Source: an uncultured Bacteroidales bacterium (GTDB lineage: Bacteria > Bacteroidota > Bacteroidia > Bacteroidales > F082). From it: DNA of 56,228 nucleotides. Shown here one piece after another: positions 33,431-40,814 of the stretch; position 1 is the first letter of the stretch, and each line of letters starts with the position of its first letter. The stretch lies in the NCBI GenBank assembly GCA_905234455.1, contig CAJOIH010000008.1:1-56228 (forward strand), given 5' to 3'. A model generated the notes under the pieces. That model worked only from the letters and a program-made list of their open reading frames with translations, was not told where the DNA came from and ran no database searches. The translations under genes and the position numbers were made by a program.

Positions 33431-34890
33431 AAATCGGTTTTGACAACGAAAAGTATCTGAAGATTCAGAGTGAGCACATCCGTGAGCGGATTAGCCACTT
33501 TGGCAATAAACTATACCTCGAGTTGGGCGGCAAGCTCTTCGACGACCATCATGCCAGTCGTGTGCTGCCAGGGTTCAAGCCCGACAGCAAGCTGCAGATG
33601 CTGCAGAACCTCAGCGACAGTGCCGAGATCGTCATCGTGATCAGCGCCACCGACATCGAGAAGAACAAGATGCGAAGCGACCTCGGCATCACCTACGACG
33701 TCGACGTGCTTCGTCTGCGCAACGAGTTCCAGAAACGCGGTTTCCTGGTGAGTGGCGTGGTCATCACCCATTTCAATGGCCAGAGCAGCGCCGTGGCCTT
33801 CCGCAACAGGCTCGAACGCCTTGGCATCAAGGCCTATTACCATTACCTCATCGACGGCTATCCGCACAACGTGGCGCTAATCGACAGTGACGATGGTTTC
33901 GGCAAGAACGACTATGTGGAGACCACCCGTCCCCTGGTCATCGTCACTGCCCCGGGTCCCGGCAGCGGCAAGATGGCCGTCTGTCTCAGCCAGCTCTACA
34001 ACGAGCAGAAACGCGGCATCAACGCGGGTTATGCCAAGTTCGAGACCTTCCCCGTGTGGAGCCTGCCGCTGAAACACCCAGTCAACATGGCCTACGAAGC
34101 GGCCACTGCCGACCTCGCCGACGTGAACATGATCGACCCGTTCCATCTGGATGCCTATGGTAAGATTGCCATCAACTACAACCGCGACATCGAGATCTTC
34201 CCCGTGTTGAATGCCTTGTTCGAGGGCATCTATGGCAAATGCCCTTACAAGTCACCGACCGACATGGGTGTCAACATGGTTGGTTTCTGCATCAGCGACG
34301 ACGAGGTGTGCTGCAAGGCTGCTAAGGACGAGATCATCCGCCGTTATTTCACCGCATTGAATGCCATGGCCGAAGGGGAAGGCAACGAGAGCGAAGTCAC
34401 CAAGATCAAAGTGCTGCTGAGTCAGGCCAACATCACCGTGGAGGACCGCAAATGCGTGGTCGCCGCCCGCGAGCGCAAGGAGCGCAGCGGCGTCGACTGC
34501 ACCGCCATCGAGCTGGCCGACGGCACCCTCATCACCGCCGAGACCAGCACGCTGCTCGGCCCCAGCGCCGCCCTGATCCTCAACGCCACCAAATACCTGG
34601 CCGGCATCGACCACGACCTGAAACTCATCCCGCAGTACATGATCGAGCCCATCCAGAAGACCAAGGTGGAATACCTCCGAGGCAACAACCCACGCTTGCA
34701 TACCGACGAGGTGCTGATCGCCCTCTCGGTGCTCAGCCCCGAGAACGAGAACTGCCGCAAGGCCCTGGAGGTGCTGCCCCAGTTCGGAGGCTGCCAGGTG
34801 CATTCCACCGTCATGCTCAGCGAGGTCGACCGCAAGATCTTCAGCAAACTCGGTGTGGGACTGACTTGCGATCCGGTCCGCAAACAATAA
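33427..34890 (+). CDS. DUF1846 family protein
   Basis: A 487-residue cytoplasmic protein of the DUF1846 family, whose function is not settled. It starts KIGFDNEKYLKIQSEHIRER, then KLYLELGGKLFDDHHASRVLP. A glycine-rich VTAPGPGSGKMAVCLSQL resembles a nucleotide-binding P-loop. A conserved TDMGVNMVGFCI segment and HTDEVLIALSVLSPENENCRK follow. There is no signal peptide. The start overlaps the MauE-like stop (ATGA), so they are translationally coupled. A metabolic ATP-binding role is only inferred. Confidence 0.88.
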   Translation: MKIGFDNEKYLKIQSEHIRERISHFGNKLYLELGGKLFDDHHASRVLPGFKPDSKLQMLQNLSDSAEIVIVISATDIEKNKMRSDLGITYDVDVLRLRNEFQKRGFLVSGVVITHFNGQSSAVAFRNRLERLGIKAYYHYLIDGYPHNVALIDSDDGFGKNDYVETTRPLVIVTAPGPGSGKMAVCLSQLYNEQKRGINAGYAKFETFPVWSLPLKHPVNMAYEAATADLADVNMIDPFHLDAYGKIAINYNRDIEIFPVLNALFEGIYGKCPYKSPTDMGVNMVGFCISDDEVCCKAAKDEIIRRYFTALNAMAEGEGNESEVTKIKVLLSQANITVEDRKCVVAARERKERSGVDCTAIELADGTLITAETSTLLGPSAALILNATKYLAGIDHDLKLIPQYMIEPIQKTKVEYLRGNNPRLHTDEVLIALSVLSPENENCRKALEVLPQFGGCQVHSTVMLSEVDRKIFSKLGVGLTCDPVRKQ

Positions 34891-34917
34891 AACGCCTTAG
34901 GCATCGTTATAAAATCC

Positions 34918-35880
34918 ATGAAGAAGCTGATTCTCATTATTCTCTGCCTGCTGCCGATGTTCGCCTCGGCCCAGCTGATCGCCTGCCGCGACTCAGTGCC
35001 CGATGCCTACGACTTCTGGCTGTATGTGCCTGAGGACTATAACGATACCATCGCGGACAAGCCTGTCATCATCTTCCTTCACGGCAGGAGCCTCTGTGGC
35101 AAGAACCTGGCCAACGTGCTGCGTTACGGTCCCATCGACGCGTTGAAGCGGGGCCGCGAGATCGACGCTTTCATCATTGCCCCACAAACCAGCATCGCCT
35201 CCTGGAAAGCCGACAAGGTGATGAAGATCTACGACTGGCTGAAGAGCCACTACTGCTTCGACACCAACCGCCTGTACGTCCTCGGGATGAGTCTGGGTGG
35301 TTATGGCACCATCAACTTCACGGCCACCTATCCCGACCAGGTGGCGGCCGCCATGGCATTGTGCGGGGGAGCCTCCATCGACTCGCTCTGCGGGCTGACC
35401 GAGGTGCCGTTGTGGATCATCCACGGCACGGCTGACAAGGACGTGCCCCTGTTTTACTCGCAACGGGTGGTCAACAGCATGATCCAATGCGGCGACACCA
35501 GCAGGCTCATCTTCGACAAGCTGCCCAAGGAAGGGCATTCCCACCTGGCACGCGCCTTCTATCTGCAAAGTACCTACGACTGGCTGTTCGAACATAGCCT
35601 GACCGACTCGCTGCGTCCCGTCAACCGCGATTATACGATTACCTCGACGATCATGAGCCAGGCCTACAACGACTTGGACGGGAAATACAACTTCGCCGTC
35701 ATCGACTCGAAACCCTCGAAGCCCGATTCGTCAAGCCATCAGTATTATGTCATAAAGAAAGGCGACACCTTGAGTAAGATTGCCGCCAATCATCATACTA
35801 CCGTTTCAAAGATTTGTCAGCTCAACAATATCAAGAAGACTGACATCCTGAAGATCGGAAGGAAGATCCGGGTGAGGTAA
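34918..35880 (+). CDS. Secreted alpha/beta-hydrolase (esterase) with C-terminal LysM
   Basis: A 320-residue exported enzyme. The signal peptide ends MFASAQ (about 19). The alpha/beta-hydrolase domain has an oxyanion region KPVIIFLHGRSLCGKN, nucleophile Ser125 in GMSLGGYG, likely acid Asp in IIHGTADKDVP and likely His207 or His209 in EGHSHLARAF. From about 276 to the end there is a LysM repeat: YYVIKKGDTLSKIAANH, then VSKICQLNNIKKTDILKIG. LysM binds GlcNAc polymers, so the esterase probably acts in or near peptidoglycan or on glycan esters; the substrate is not visible. It stands 27 nt after the DUF1846 gene. Confidence 0.85.
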   Translation: MKKLILIILCLLPMFASAQLIACRDSVPDAYDFWLYVPEDYNDTIADKPVIIFLHGRSLCGKNLANVLRYGPIDALKRGREIDAFIIAPQTSIASWKADKVMKIYDWLKSHYCFDTNRLYVLGMSLGGYGTINFTATYPDQVAAAMALCGGASIDSLCGLTEVPLWIIHGTADKDVPLFYSQRVVNSMIQCGDTSRLIFDKLPKEGHSHLARAFYLQSTYDWLFEHSLTDSLRPVNRDYTITSTIMSQAYNDLDGKYNFAVIDSKPSKPDSSSHQYYVIKKGDTLSKIAANHHTTVSKICQLNNIKKTDILKIGRKIRVR

Positions 35881-35886
35881 CCGGAG

Positions 35887-37179
35887 TTACTCCACCGGGA
35901 TATCCTTGTTCACATTCTTCGAACCCCAGAGGGCGTAGAAGAGCAGGAAGGCCAAACCAACAACGATCACCCAATAGCTTTGGAGATAACCGACGCCGCC
36001 CAGGCCGTCGACAATGGCGTTTTGGAGGAGGGGCAGGATGCCGCCGCCGCACACCAGCGCCATGAAGATGCCTGAAGCCTTCTCAGTGTATTTGCCGAGA
36101 CCTTCGACAGCCAAGTTGAAGATGCCACCCCACATCACAGAGGTGCAGAGGCCGATGCAGACCAGGAAAGCCGCATTGAGCGGGATGTTGACCATCCCGA
36201 AGCCGTGAGCGCCGTTGAAAGCGGGGAACTTCACCATCGTGGAGGGACCGAACATGGCCAGCAGGGTGAGGATGATGCCGACACTGGACACTGTGGTAAG
36301 CATCGATTTAGCCGACACCTTGCTGCCGATGATACCGCCAACCAAACGGCCGATGAGCATCAGGAACCAGTAGAAGGCAGCCACAGAGGCAGCGACATCG
36401 TCGGGATCGGAGATATTGCCCAGGACGTTCAACTCGGGGTTTTGCAACCATTTGTGCAAAACATTGGGGACACCAACTTCCACACCAACATAAATGAAAA
36501 TTGCGATAGCGCCTAACACGAAATGGCGGAAAGCCATAGGGCCTTTGCCCTTTTCCACCTTTTGGGCAGCATCTTGTCTTTGCTCGTTCTCAGGAATCTT
36601 GGTCAGAAGGATGACGATAAAGGCAAAGGCGAAGATAGCTAAAGCCGTGTACATCAATGGGAAGACGTCGCTGATCTTGGCTTCCACAATGCTGGGGATA
36701 AGGAGTCCCGTGATGACAATGACGGCAGTTCCGCAGAGGGAGTTGAACGAGCCGCCAATCTGGATGAGTTGGTTGCCCTTGTTGCCACCACCGCCCAAAC
36801 GGTTCAGCATCGGGTTGACCACCGTGTTGAGCAGGCACATGCTGAAGCCAGCGATGAAAGCACCGATCAGGTAGACGAAGAAGCTTTCGAAGACGCCTGA
36901 AAGTGTTTGGATGCCGACACCGACGAAACCTACGATGACAGCGATGAGGGCTGTCTTCTTGTAGCCTTTCTTCTGAAGCAGGTTACCGGAGGGGATGCCC
37001 ATCACCGCATAGGCGATGAAGTTGGCAAACACGCCCAAGGTGCCTTGCCAGTTGGGGATATTGAACTGGTTTTTCAGGATGTCACCCATCGGCGAAGCCA
37101 AGTTGGTGACGAATGAAATCATACCGAACAACAGAATCATCACTATGATCGGTATCGTGTAGTTTTTCTTGTTTTCCAT
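35887..37179 (-). CDS. gluP: Glucose/galactose MFS transporter (GluP/FucP family)
   Basis: A 430-residue major facilitator of the fucose/glucose-galactose permease group. There are about twelve hydrophobic segments. Family marks are NLASPMGDILKNQFNIPNWQ, PSGNLLQKKGYKKTALIAV, and FIAGFSMCLLNTVVNPMLNRLG with the conserved Asn-rich segment GSFNSLCGTAVIV. The loop VEVGVPNVLHKWLQNP and RLVGGIIGSKVSAKSML follow. It would import a hexose with H+. It is the last gene of a minus-strand galactose cluster, 38 nt after the nucleotidyltransferase, with a heptanucleotide repeat in the gap. Confidence 0.9.
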   Translation of the reverse strand: MENKKNYTIPIIVMILLFGMISFVTNLASPMGDILKNQFNIPNWQGTLGVFANFIAYAVMGIPSGNLLQKKGYKKTALIAVIVGFVGVGIQTLSGVFESFFVYLIGAFIAGFSMCLLNTVVNPMLNRLGGGGNKGNQLIQIGGSFNSLCGTAVIVITGLLIPSIVEAKISDVFPLMYTALAIFAFAFIVILLTKIPENEQRQDAAQKVEKGKGPMAFRHFVLGAIAIFIYVGVEVGVPNVLHKWLQNPELNVLGNISDPDDVAASVAAFYWFLMLIGRLVGGIIGSKVSAKSMLTTVSSVGIILTLLAMFGPSTMVKFPAFNGAHGFGMVNIPLNAAFLVCIGLCTSVMWGGIFNLAVEGLGKYTEKASGIFMALVCGGGILPLLQNAIVDGLGGVGYLQSYWVIVVGLAFLLFYALWGSKNVNKDIPVE

Positions 37180-37186
37180 AGAAGTT

Positions 37187-37221
37187 TAGTTAGGAGTTAG
37201 GAGTTAGGAGGGAGGAGTTAC
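37187..37221. repeat. Heptanucleotide repeat (GAGTTAG-like)
   Basis: Five 7-mers TAGTTAG, GAGTTAG, GAGTTAG, GAGGGAG and GAGTTAC read on the plus strand. They lie in the gap between the nucleotidyltransferase and gluP and overlap the nucleotidyltransferase stop codon. Confidence 0.75.
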
Positions 37222-38120
37222 CAAAGGTGTTCTGGGTAGACGCCTTTTTCGATGAGTTCGCGGATCTTGCGCATCACGTCGGGTTTGTCTTCCTTGTAGG
37301 TGACGCCGAACCAGGAGGCGTTGCTGGAAAGGACTTTCAGTTTGGCCGAGCCGTCATGGATGCTCTGGTTGACCATCAGCGGGATGAAGAACTCAGCCTT
37401 GATGTTGGTCTGAGCGGGACCTTTCAGGAACTCCACGAAGCCCTTCTCAGAGTAGGCGAAGAAGTCGGGCGTGAAGCCGAAGAAGTTCATGGACACCAAG
37501 GAGTCCATATCCAGGGGATGGCTGCCGGTTTCGTCGGTGTAGGCAGCGCCACCGTCCTCGGTGTGGCCGATGGCGGTACGTTCGACGATGGTCTGGAGGT
37601 GACCTTCGGCATCGGCGGTGCAGATGCCACGGCTCACGGTGCCGAAGTCCGACATGGTGTTGCGCAGCTTGTAGGCCACCATGCTATAGGCGCCTTTCTT
37701 GCCATCGCATTCCATGAGGTATTGGGCCAGCACCTCGTAGGCTTCCTTGCCGTAGAAGTCGTCGGCATTGATGGCGGCAAAAGGTTCATGAATAACGTCC
37801 TTGGCCATCAGCACGGCATGGCAGGTACCCCAAGGCTTCACACGGCCTTCGGGAACACAGAAGCCTGCCGGCAGCTTGTCCAGCGACTGATACACGTATT
37901 CCACGGGGATGCCGAATTTCTCCGCGTTGTTCACTTTCTTGAAAGCCTCGGCGAAGTCCTCGCGGATCACGAAGACCACCTTGCCGAAGCCAGCACGCTT
38001 GGCGTCATAGATGGAATAATCGAGGATGGCTTCGTTGTTCGGGCCGACGCCGTCCATCTGCTTCAGGGCTCCGTAACGCGAGCCCATTCCAGCGGCTAAA
38101 ACTAAAAGAGTTGGTTTCAT
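37218..38120 (-). CDS. Sugar-1-phosphate nucleotidyltransferase-like protein
   Basis: A 300-residue enzyme with the GT-A-like nucleotidyltransferase fold. The nucleotide signature LAAGMGSRYGALKQMDGVG is at the N terminus, with KPWGTCHAVLMAKDVI and the metal-binding INADDFYG (D-x-D type). It would join a sugar-1-phosphate to NTP. It lies between galK and gluP and there is no galT in the cluster, so it may make UDP-galactose straight from galactose-1-phosphate and UTP; this is inference. It is coded 24 nt after galK. Confidence 0.85.
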   Translation of the reverse strand: MKPTLLVLAAGMGSRYGALKQMDGVGPNNEAILDYSIYDAKRAGFGKVVFVIREDFAEAFKKVNNAEKFGIPVEYVYQSLDKLPAGFCVPEGRVKPWGTCHAVLMAKDVIHEPFAAINADDFYGKEAYEVLAQYLMECDGKKGAYSMVAYKLRNTMSDFGTVSRGICTADAEGHLQTIVERTAIGHTEDGGAAYTDETGSHPLDMDSLVSMNFFGFTPDFFAYSEKGFVEFLKGPAQTNIKAEFFIPLMVNQSIHDGSAKLKVLSSNASWFGVTYKEDKPDVMRKIRELIEKGVYPEHLW

Positions 38121-38144
38121 ATTGTTAAATATTAATTGTTTCTA

Positions 38145-39290
38145 CTACAACCTTCTTGCGCCATCAGAGATGACCACATCATAAACCTTAGGCTCATGGC
38201 CAAATTTGGCATTGAACTTTTCCTTGGCGGTCTTGATAAAGCTATCGTAAAGTTCCTCTTTCACAAGGTTGATCGTGCATCCGCCGAAGCCGCCGCCCAT
38301 CACGCGGGAGCCGGTCACGCCGCATTGCTTGGCGATGTCGTTCAAGAAATCAAGTTCTTCGCAACTCACCTCATAGAGTTTGCTCATGCCATAATGGGTG
38401 CCGTACATGCGGTCGCCGACGGTCTCGTAGTCGCCTTTCTCGAGGGCTTCGCACACGTCGAGCACGCGTTGTTTCTCACCAATGACATACTCCGCGCGCA
38501 TGTAGTCCTCGGCAGGGATCTCCACATCCACCTCGTTGAGCATGGCCATGGTAGCATCGCTCAAAAACTTCACTTCAGGATGCTTGGCGGCGATATGAGC
38601 GCAGGCGTTCTCGCACGACTCGCGACGACGGTTGTAGGCCGAGGAAGCAAGCTCATGTTTAACGACGGTATCAAGCAATACGACTTTATAACCTTGCGGG
38701 TTGAATGGGAAGTATTCGAACTCCATGGTGGCGCAGTTGAGGCGCATCAGGTGTCCGGCCTTGCCGAACAAAGAGGCGAACTGGTCCATGATACCGCATT
38801 TCACGCCGCAGTAGTTGTGCTCGGTCGACTGGCCGATGCGGGCCAACTCGAACTTGTCGATATTGAGATTCAGCAGGTCATTGAGAGCGAAAGCGAAGGT
38901 GCTCTCCAGCGCTGCTGATGACGACATGCCCGCACCTAACGGCACATTGCCGTAAAACACGGTGTCGAAGCCTTTCACCATATAGCCACGTTTCTGTATC
39001 TCGCGGCACACGCCAAAGATATAGCGGGCCCAAGCCTCAGTAGGTTTGTCCTCCTCATTAAGGCCAAACTCACAATAACCATCATAATCGATAGAGGACG
39101 CGCGGACCTTATTCAAATCATTGATTCGGATAGCAGCGTAGATGCCCTTGTCGATAGCTCCCGGAAATACGAAACCGCCGTTATAATCAGTGTGTTCGCC
39201 AATGAGGTTAACACGTCCCGGCGAGGTATAGACCACGCCTTCACAGCCGAAACGCTCGGCGAAGATGCTTTTGAGTTCAGTGATATTCAT
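38145..39290 (-). CDS. galK: Galactokinase
   Basis: A 381-residue GHMP kinase that phosphorylates galactose at C1. The galactokinase signature GRVNLIGEHTDYNGG, the ATP loop VPLGAGMSSSAALES and the motif-3 GSRVMGGGFGGCTINLV are all present, with the catalytic-base Asp probably in CGIMDQFASLFG. It heads the minus-strand cluster galK - nucleotidyltransferase - gluP and is divergent to the fucosidase gene. No galT or galM is seen nearby. Confidence 0.96.
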   Translation of the reverse strand: MNITELKSIFAERFGCEGVVYTSPGRVNLIGEHTDYNGGFVFPGAIDKGIYAAIRINDLNKVRASSIDYDGYCEFGLNEEDKPTEAWARYIFGVCREIQKRGYMVKGFDTVFYGNVPLGAGMSSSAALESTFAFALNDLLNLNIDKFELARIGQSTEHNYCGVKCGIMDQFASLFGKAGHLMRLNCATMEFEYFPFNPQGYKVVLLDTVVKHELASSAYNRRRESCENACAHIAAKHPEVKFLSDATMAMLNEVDVEIPAEDYMRAEYVIGEKQRVLDVCEALEKGDYETVGDRMYGTHYGMSKLYEVSCEELDFLNDIAKQCGVTGSRVMGGGFGGCTINLVKEELYDSFIKTAKEKFNAKFGHEPKVYDVVISDGARRL

Positions 39291-39332
39291 GACATGATAG
39301 TTTTAAGGGCGCAAATTACAAAAAAAAACGAT

Positions 39333-39340
39333 TAATTTTG
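39333..39340 (+). promoter_or_regulatory. -7 box of the fucosidase gene
   Basis: TAATTTTG, 19 nt before the ATG at 39360; no clear -33 element. The minus strand has only a near match for galK (39311-39318). Confidence 0.45.
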
Positions 39341-39359
39341 CGATGAAAAATCGAAAATA

Positions 39360-40709
39360 ATGAAACGACTCGTAATAATACTCACCCTGATGCTGGCCGT
39401 CTCCTGTAGGCACCAGCCTGAGGCCATCGGTCCCGTGCCTACACCGCAACAGTTGGAATGGCAGCAGATGGAGACCTACGCCTTCATACATTTCGGACTG
39501 AACACCTTCAACGATATGGAGTGGGGCTATGGCGACACACCTGCAGCGACCTTCAATCCAACGGATCTGGATTGCGAGCAATGGGTGCTCACCTTGAAAG
39601 CCTGTGGCATGAAAGGAGTGATCCTCACCGCCAAACACCATGATGGTTTTTGCCTCTGGCCCACCGAGACCACCGATTACTCCATCAAGAATGCACCTTA
39701 TAAAAACGGTCAAGGCGATGTGGTAGGGGAGCTCTGTGAAGCCTGCCGTAAACACGGACTGAAGTTCGGACTGTATCTGTCGCCTTGGGACCGGCATCAA
39801 GCCTCTTATGGCAGCGAGGAATACGTTACACTCTATCATCAGCAAATCCAGGAATTGGTGGACCACTACGGTCCCTTCTTCGAGTTCTGGTTCGACGGTG
39901 CCAACGGAGGCAATGGATGGTACGGAGGAGCCAATGAAACACGTTCCATAAAAGCGGAGGAATATTATCAATACGATAAAGCCCGTGACTTCATTTGGTC
40001 GAAATACCCGAACACGATGATCTTCGGCGGCACCGTGCCAACACTACGGTGGATAGGCAACGAAGAAGGCATCGCTAAGCCCACCCAATGGTGTAACTAC
40101 ACTCTCGATTTCGACGACCTCAACAATACCCGTCTGTTGGCTACAGGCATTCGCGACGGCGACACATGGCTTCCCGCTGAGGTGGATGTCTCCATCCGTC
40201 CAGGCTGGTTTTATCACGACAACGAACAGCCGCATTCACTGGAAAAGCTACTCGACATCTATTACCATAGCGTGGGCCGTAATGCCAACCTGCTGCTGAA
40301 CTTCCCCGTCAACAAAGAGGGAAGGATTCCGTCAGAAGATTCCTTAAGGGCCGCTGAATGGTACCAGACCCTACAACATACCTTTGCCAACGACTTGCTT
40401 CAAGGCATCCAACCTTTGAGAAGCAAAGCCTTCGAGCACCATCAAGCCATGGTTTTCGAGTTTAAACAACCCACCACGCTCAGCTGTCTCGTTTTACAAG
40501 AAGATATCACCATGGGCCAGCGCGTGGAACGATTCTCCATCAATTACTATAAAAACGGCAAATGGCTTCCGATCGAAACGGACGAGGAGCTGACCACAAT
40601 CGGCTACAAGCGCATCATCAGGTTCAAACCAGTTGCGATGGAAAAACTCCGCATCCGATTCATCAAGGCCAAAGGGCCAGTTTTCTTCAATAAAATCTCT
40701 GCATATTAA
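39360..40709 (+). CDS. Alpha-L-fucosidase, GH29
   Basis: A 449-residue GH29 enzyme with a lipoprotein signal (LMLAVSC, Cys16), so it is likely surface or periplasmic. GH29 marks are YAFIHFGLNTFNDMEWGYGD, ILTAKHHDGFCLWPT and FEFWFDGANGGNGW with the nucleophile Asp179. The C-terminal part (QPTTLSCLVLQEDITMGQRV and on) is a beta-sandwich, possibly carbohydrate-binding. WFDGANGG followed by GWYGG suggests the subfamily B type that releases alpha-1,3/1,4 fucose; that is a family guess. It is divergent to galK, forming a small fucose and galactose salvage locus. Confidence 0.92.
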   Translation: MKRLVIILTLMLAVSCRHQPEAIGPVPTPQQLEWQQMETYAFIHFGLNTFNDMEWGYGDTPAATFNPTDLDCEQWVLTLKACGMKGVILTAKHHDGFCLWPTETTDYSIKNAPYKNGQGDVVGELCEACRKHGLKFGLYLSPWDRHQASYGSEEYVTLYHQQIQELVDHYGPFFEFWFDGANGGNGWYGGANETRSIKAEEYYQYDKARDFIWSKYPNTMIFGGTVPTLRWIGNEEGIAKPTQWCNYTLDFDDLNNTRLLATGIRDGDTWLPAEVDVSIRPGWFYHDNEQPHSLEKLLDIYYHSVGRNANLLLNFPVNKEGRIPSEDSLRAAEWYQTLQHTFANDLLQGIQPLRSKAFEHHQAMVFEFKQPTTLSCLVLQEDITMGQRVERFSINYYKNGKWLPIETDEELTTIGYKRIIRFKPVAMEKLRIRFIKAKGPVFFNKISAY

Positions 40710-40711
40710 TA

Positions 40712-40792
40712 GCGTGCGAGGCGCTCCAAAAGGCACCTTAGAAACGGACCGAAGGGGAGTTTCTTAGTGCCGTTGGAGCGCCTCGCTACGCG
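40712..40792. repeat. Long imperfect inverted repeat between converging genes
   Basis: Two arms of about 30 nt form one long stem: GCGAGGCGCTCCAA pairs with TTGGAGCGCCTCGC, then GGCAC with GTGCC, then TTAGAAAC with GTTTCTTA, around a short loop (GGACCGAAGGGGA). The stem is GC-rich at its base and has no T run. It may act as a bidirectional terminator, a REP-like element or a transcribed structured RNA. Confidence 0.8.
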
Positions 40793-40794
40793 AT

Positions 40795-40814
40795 GTTACC
40801 TCACGTTACCTCAC
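40795..40814. repeat. Tandem 10-bp repeat at the end of the giant gene
   Basis: GTTACCTCAC occurs twice in a row, with the second copy covering the stop codon (TAA, 40806-40808) of the giant gene. Confidence 0.75.
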
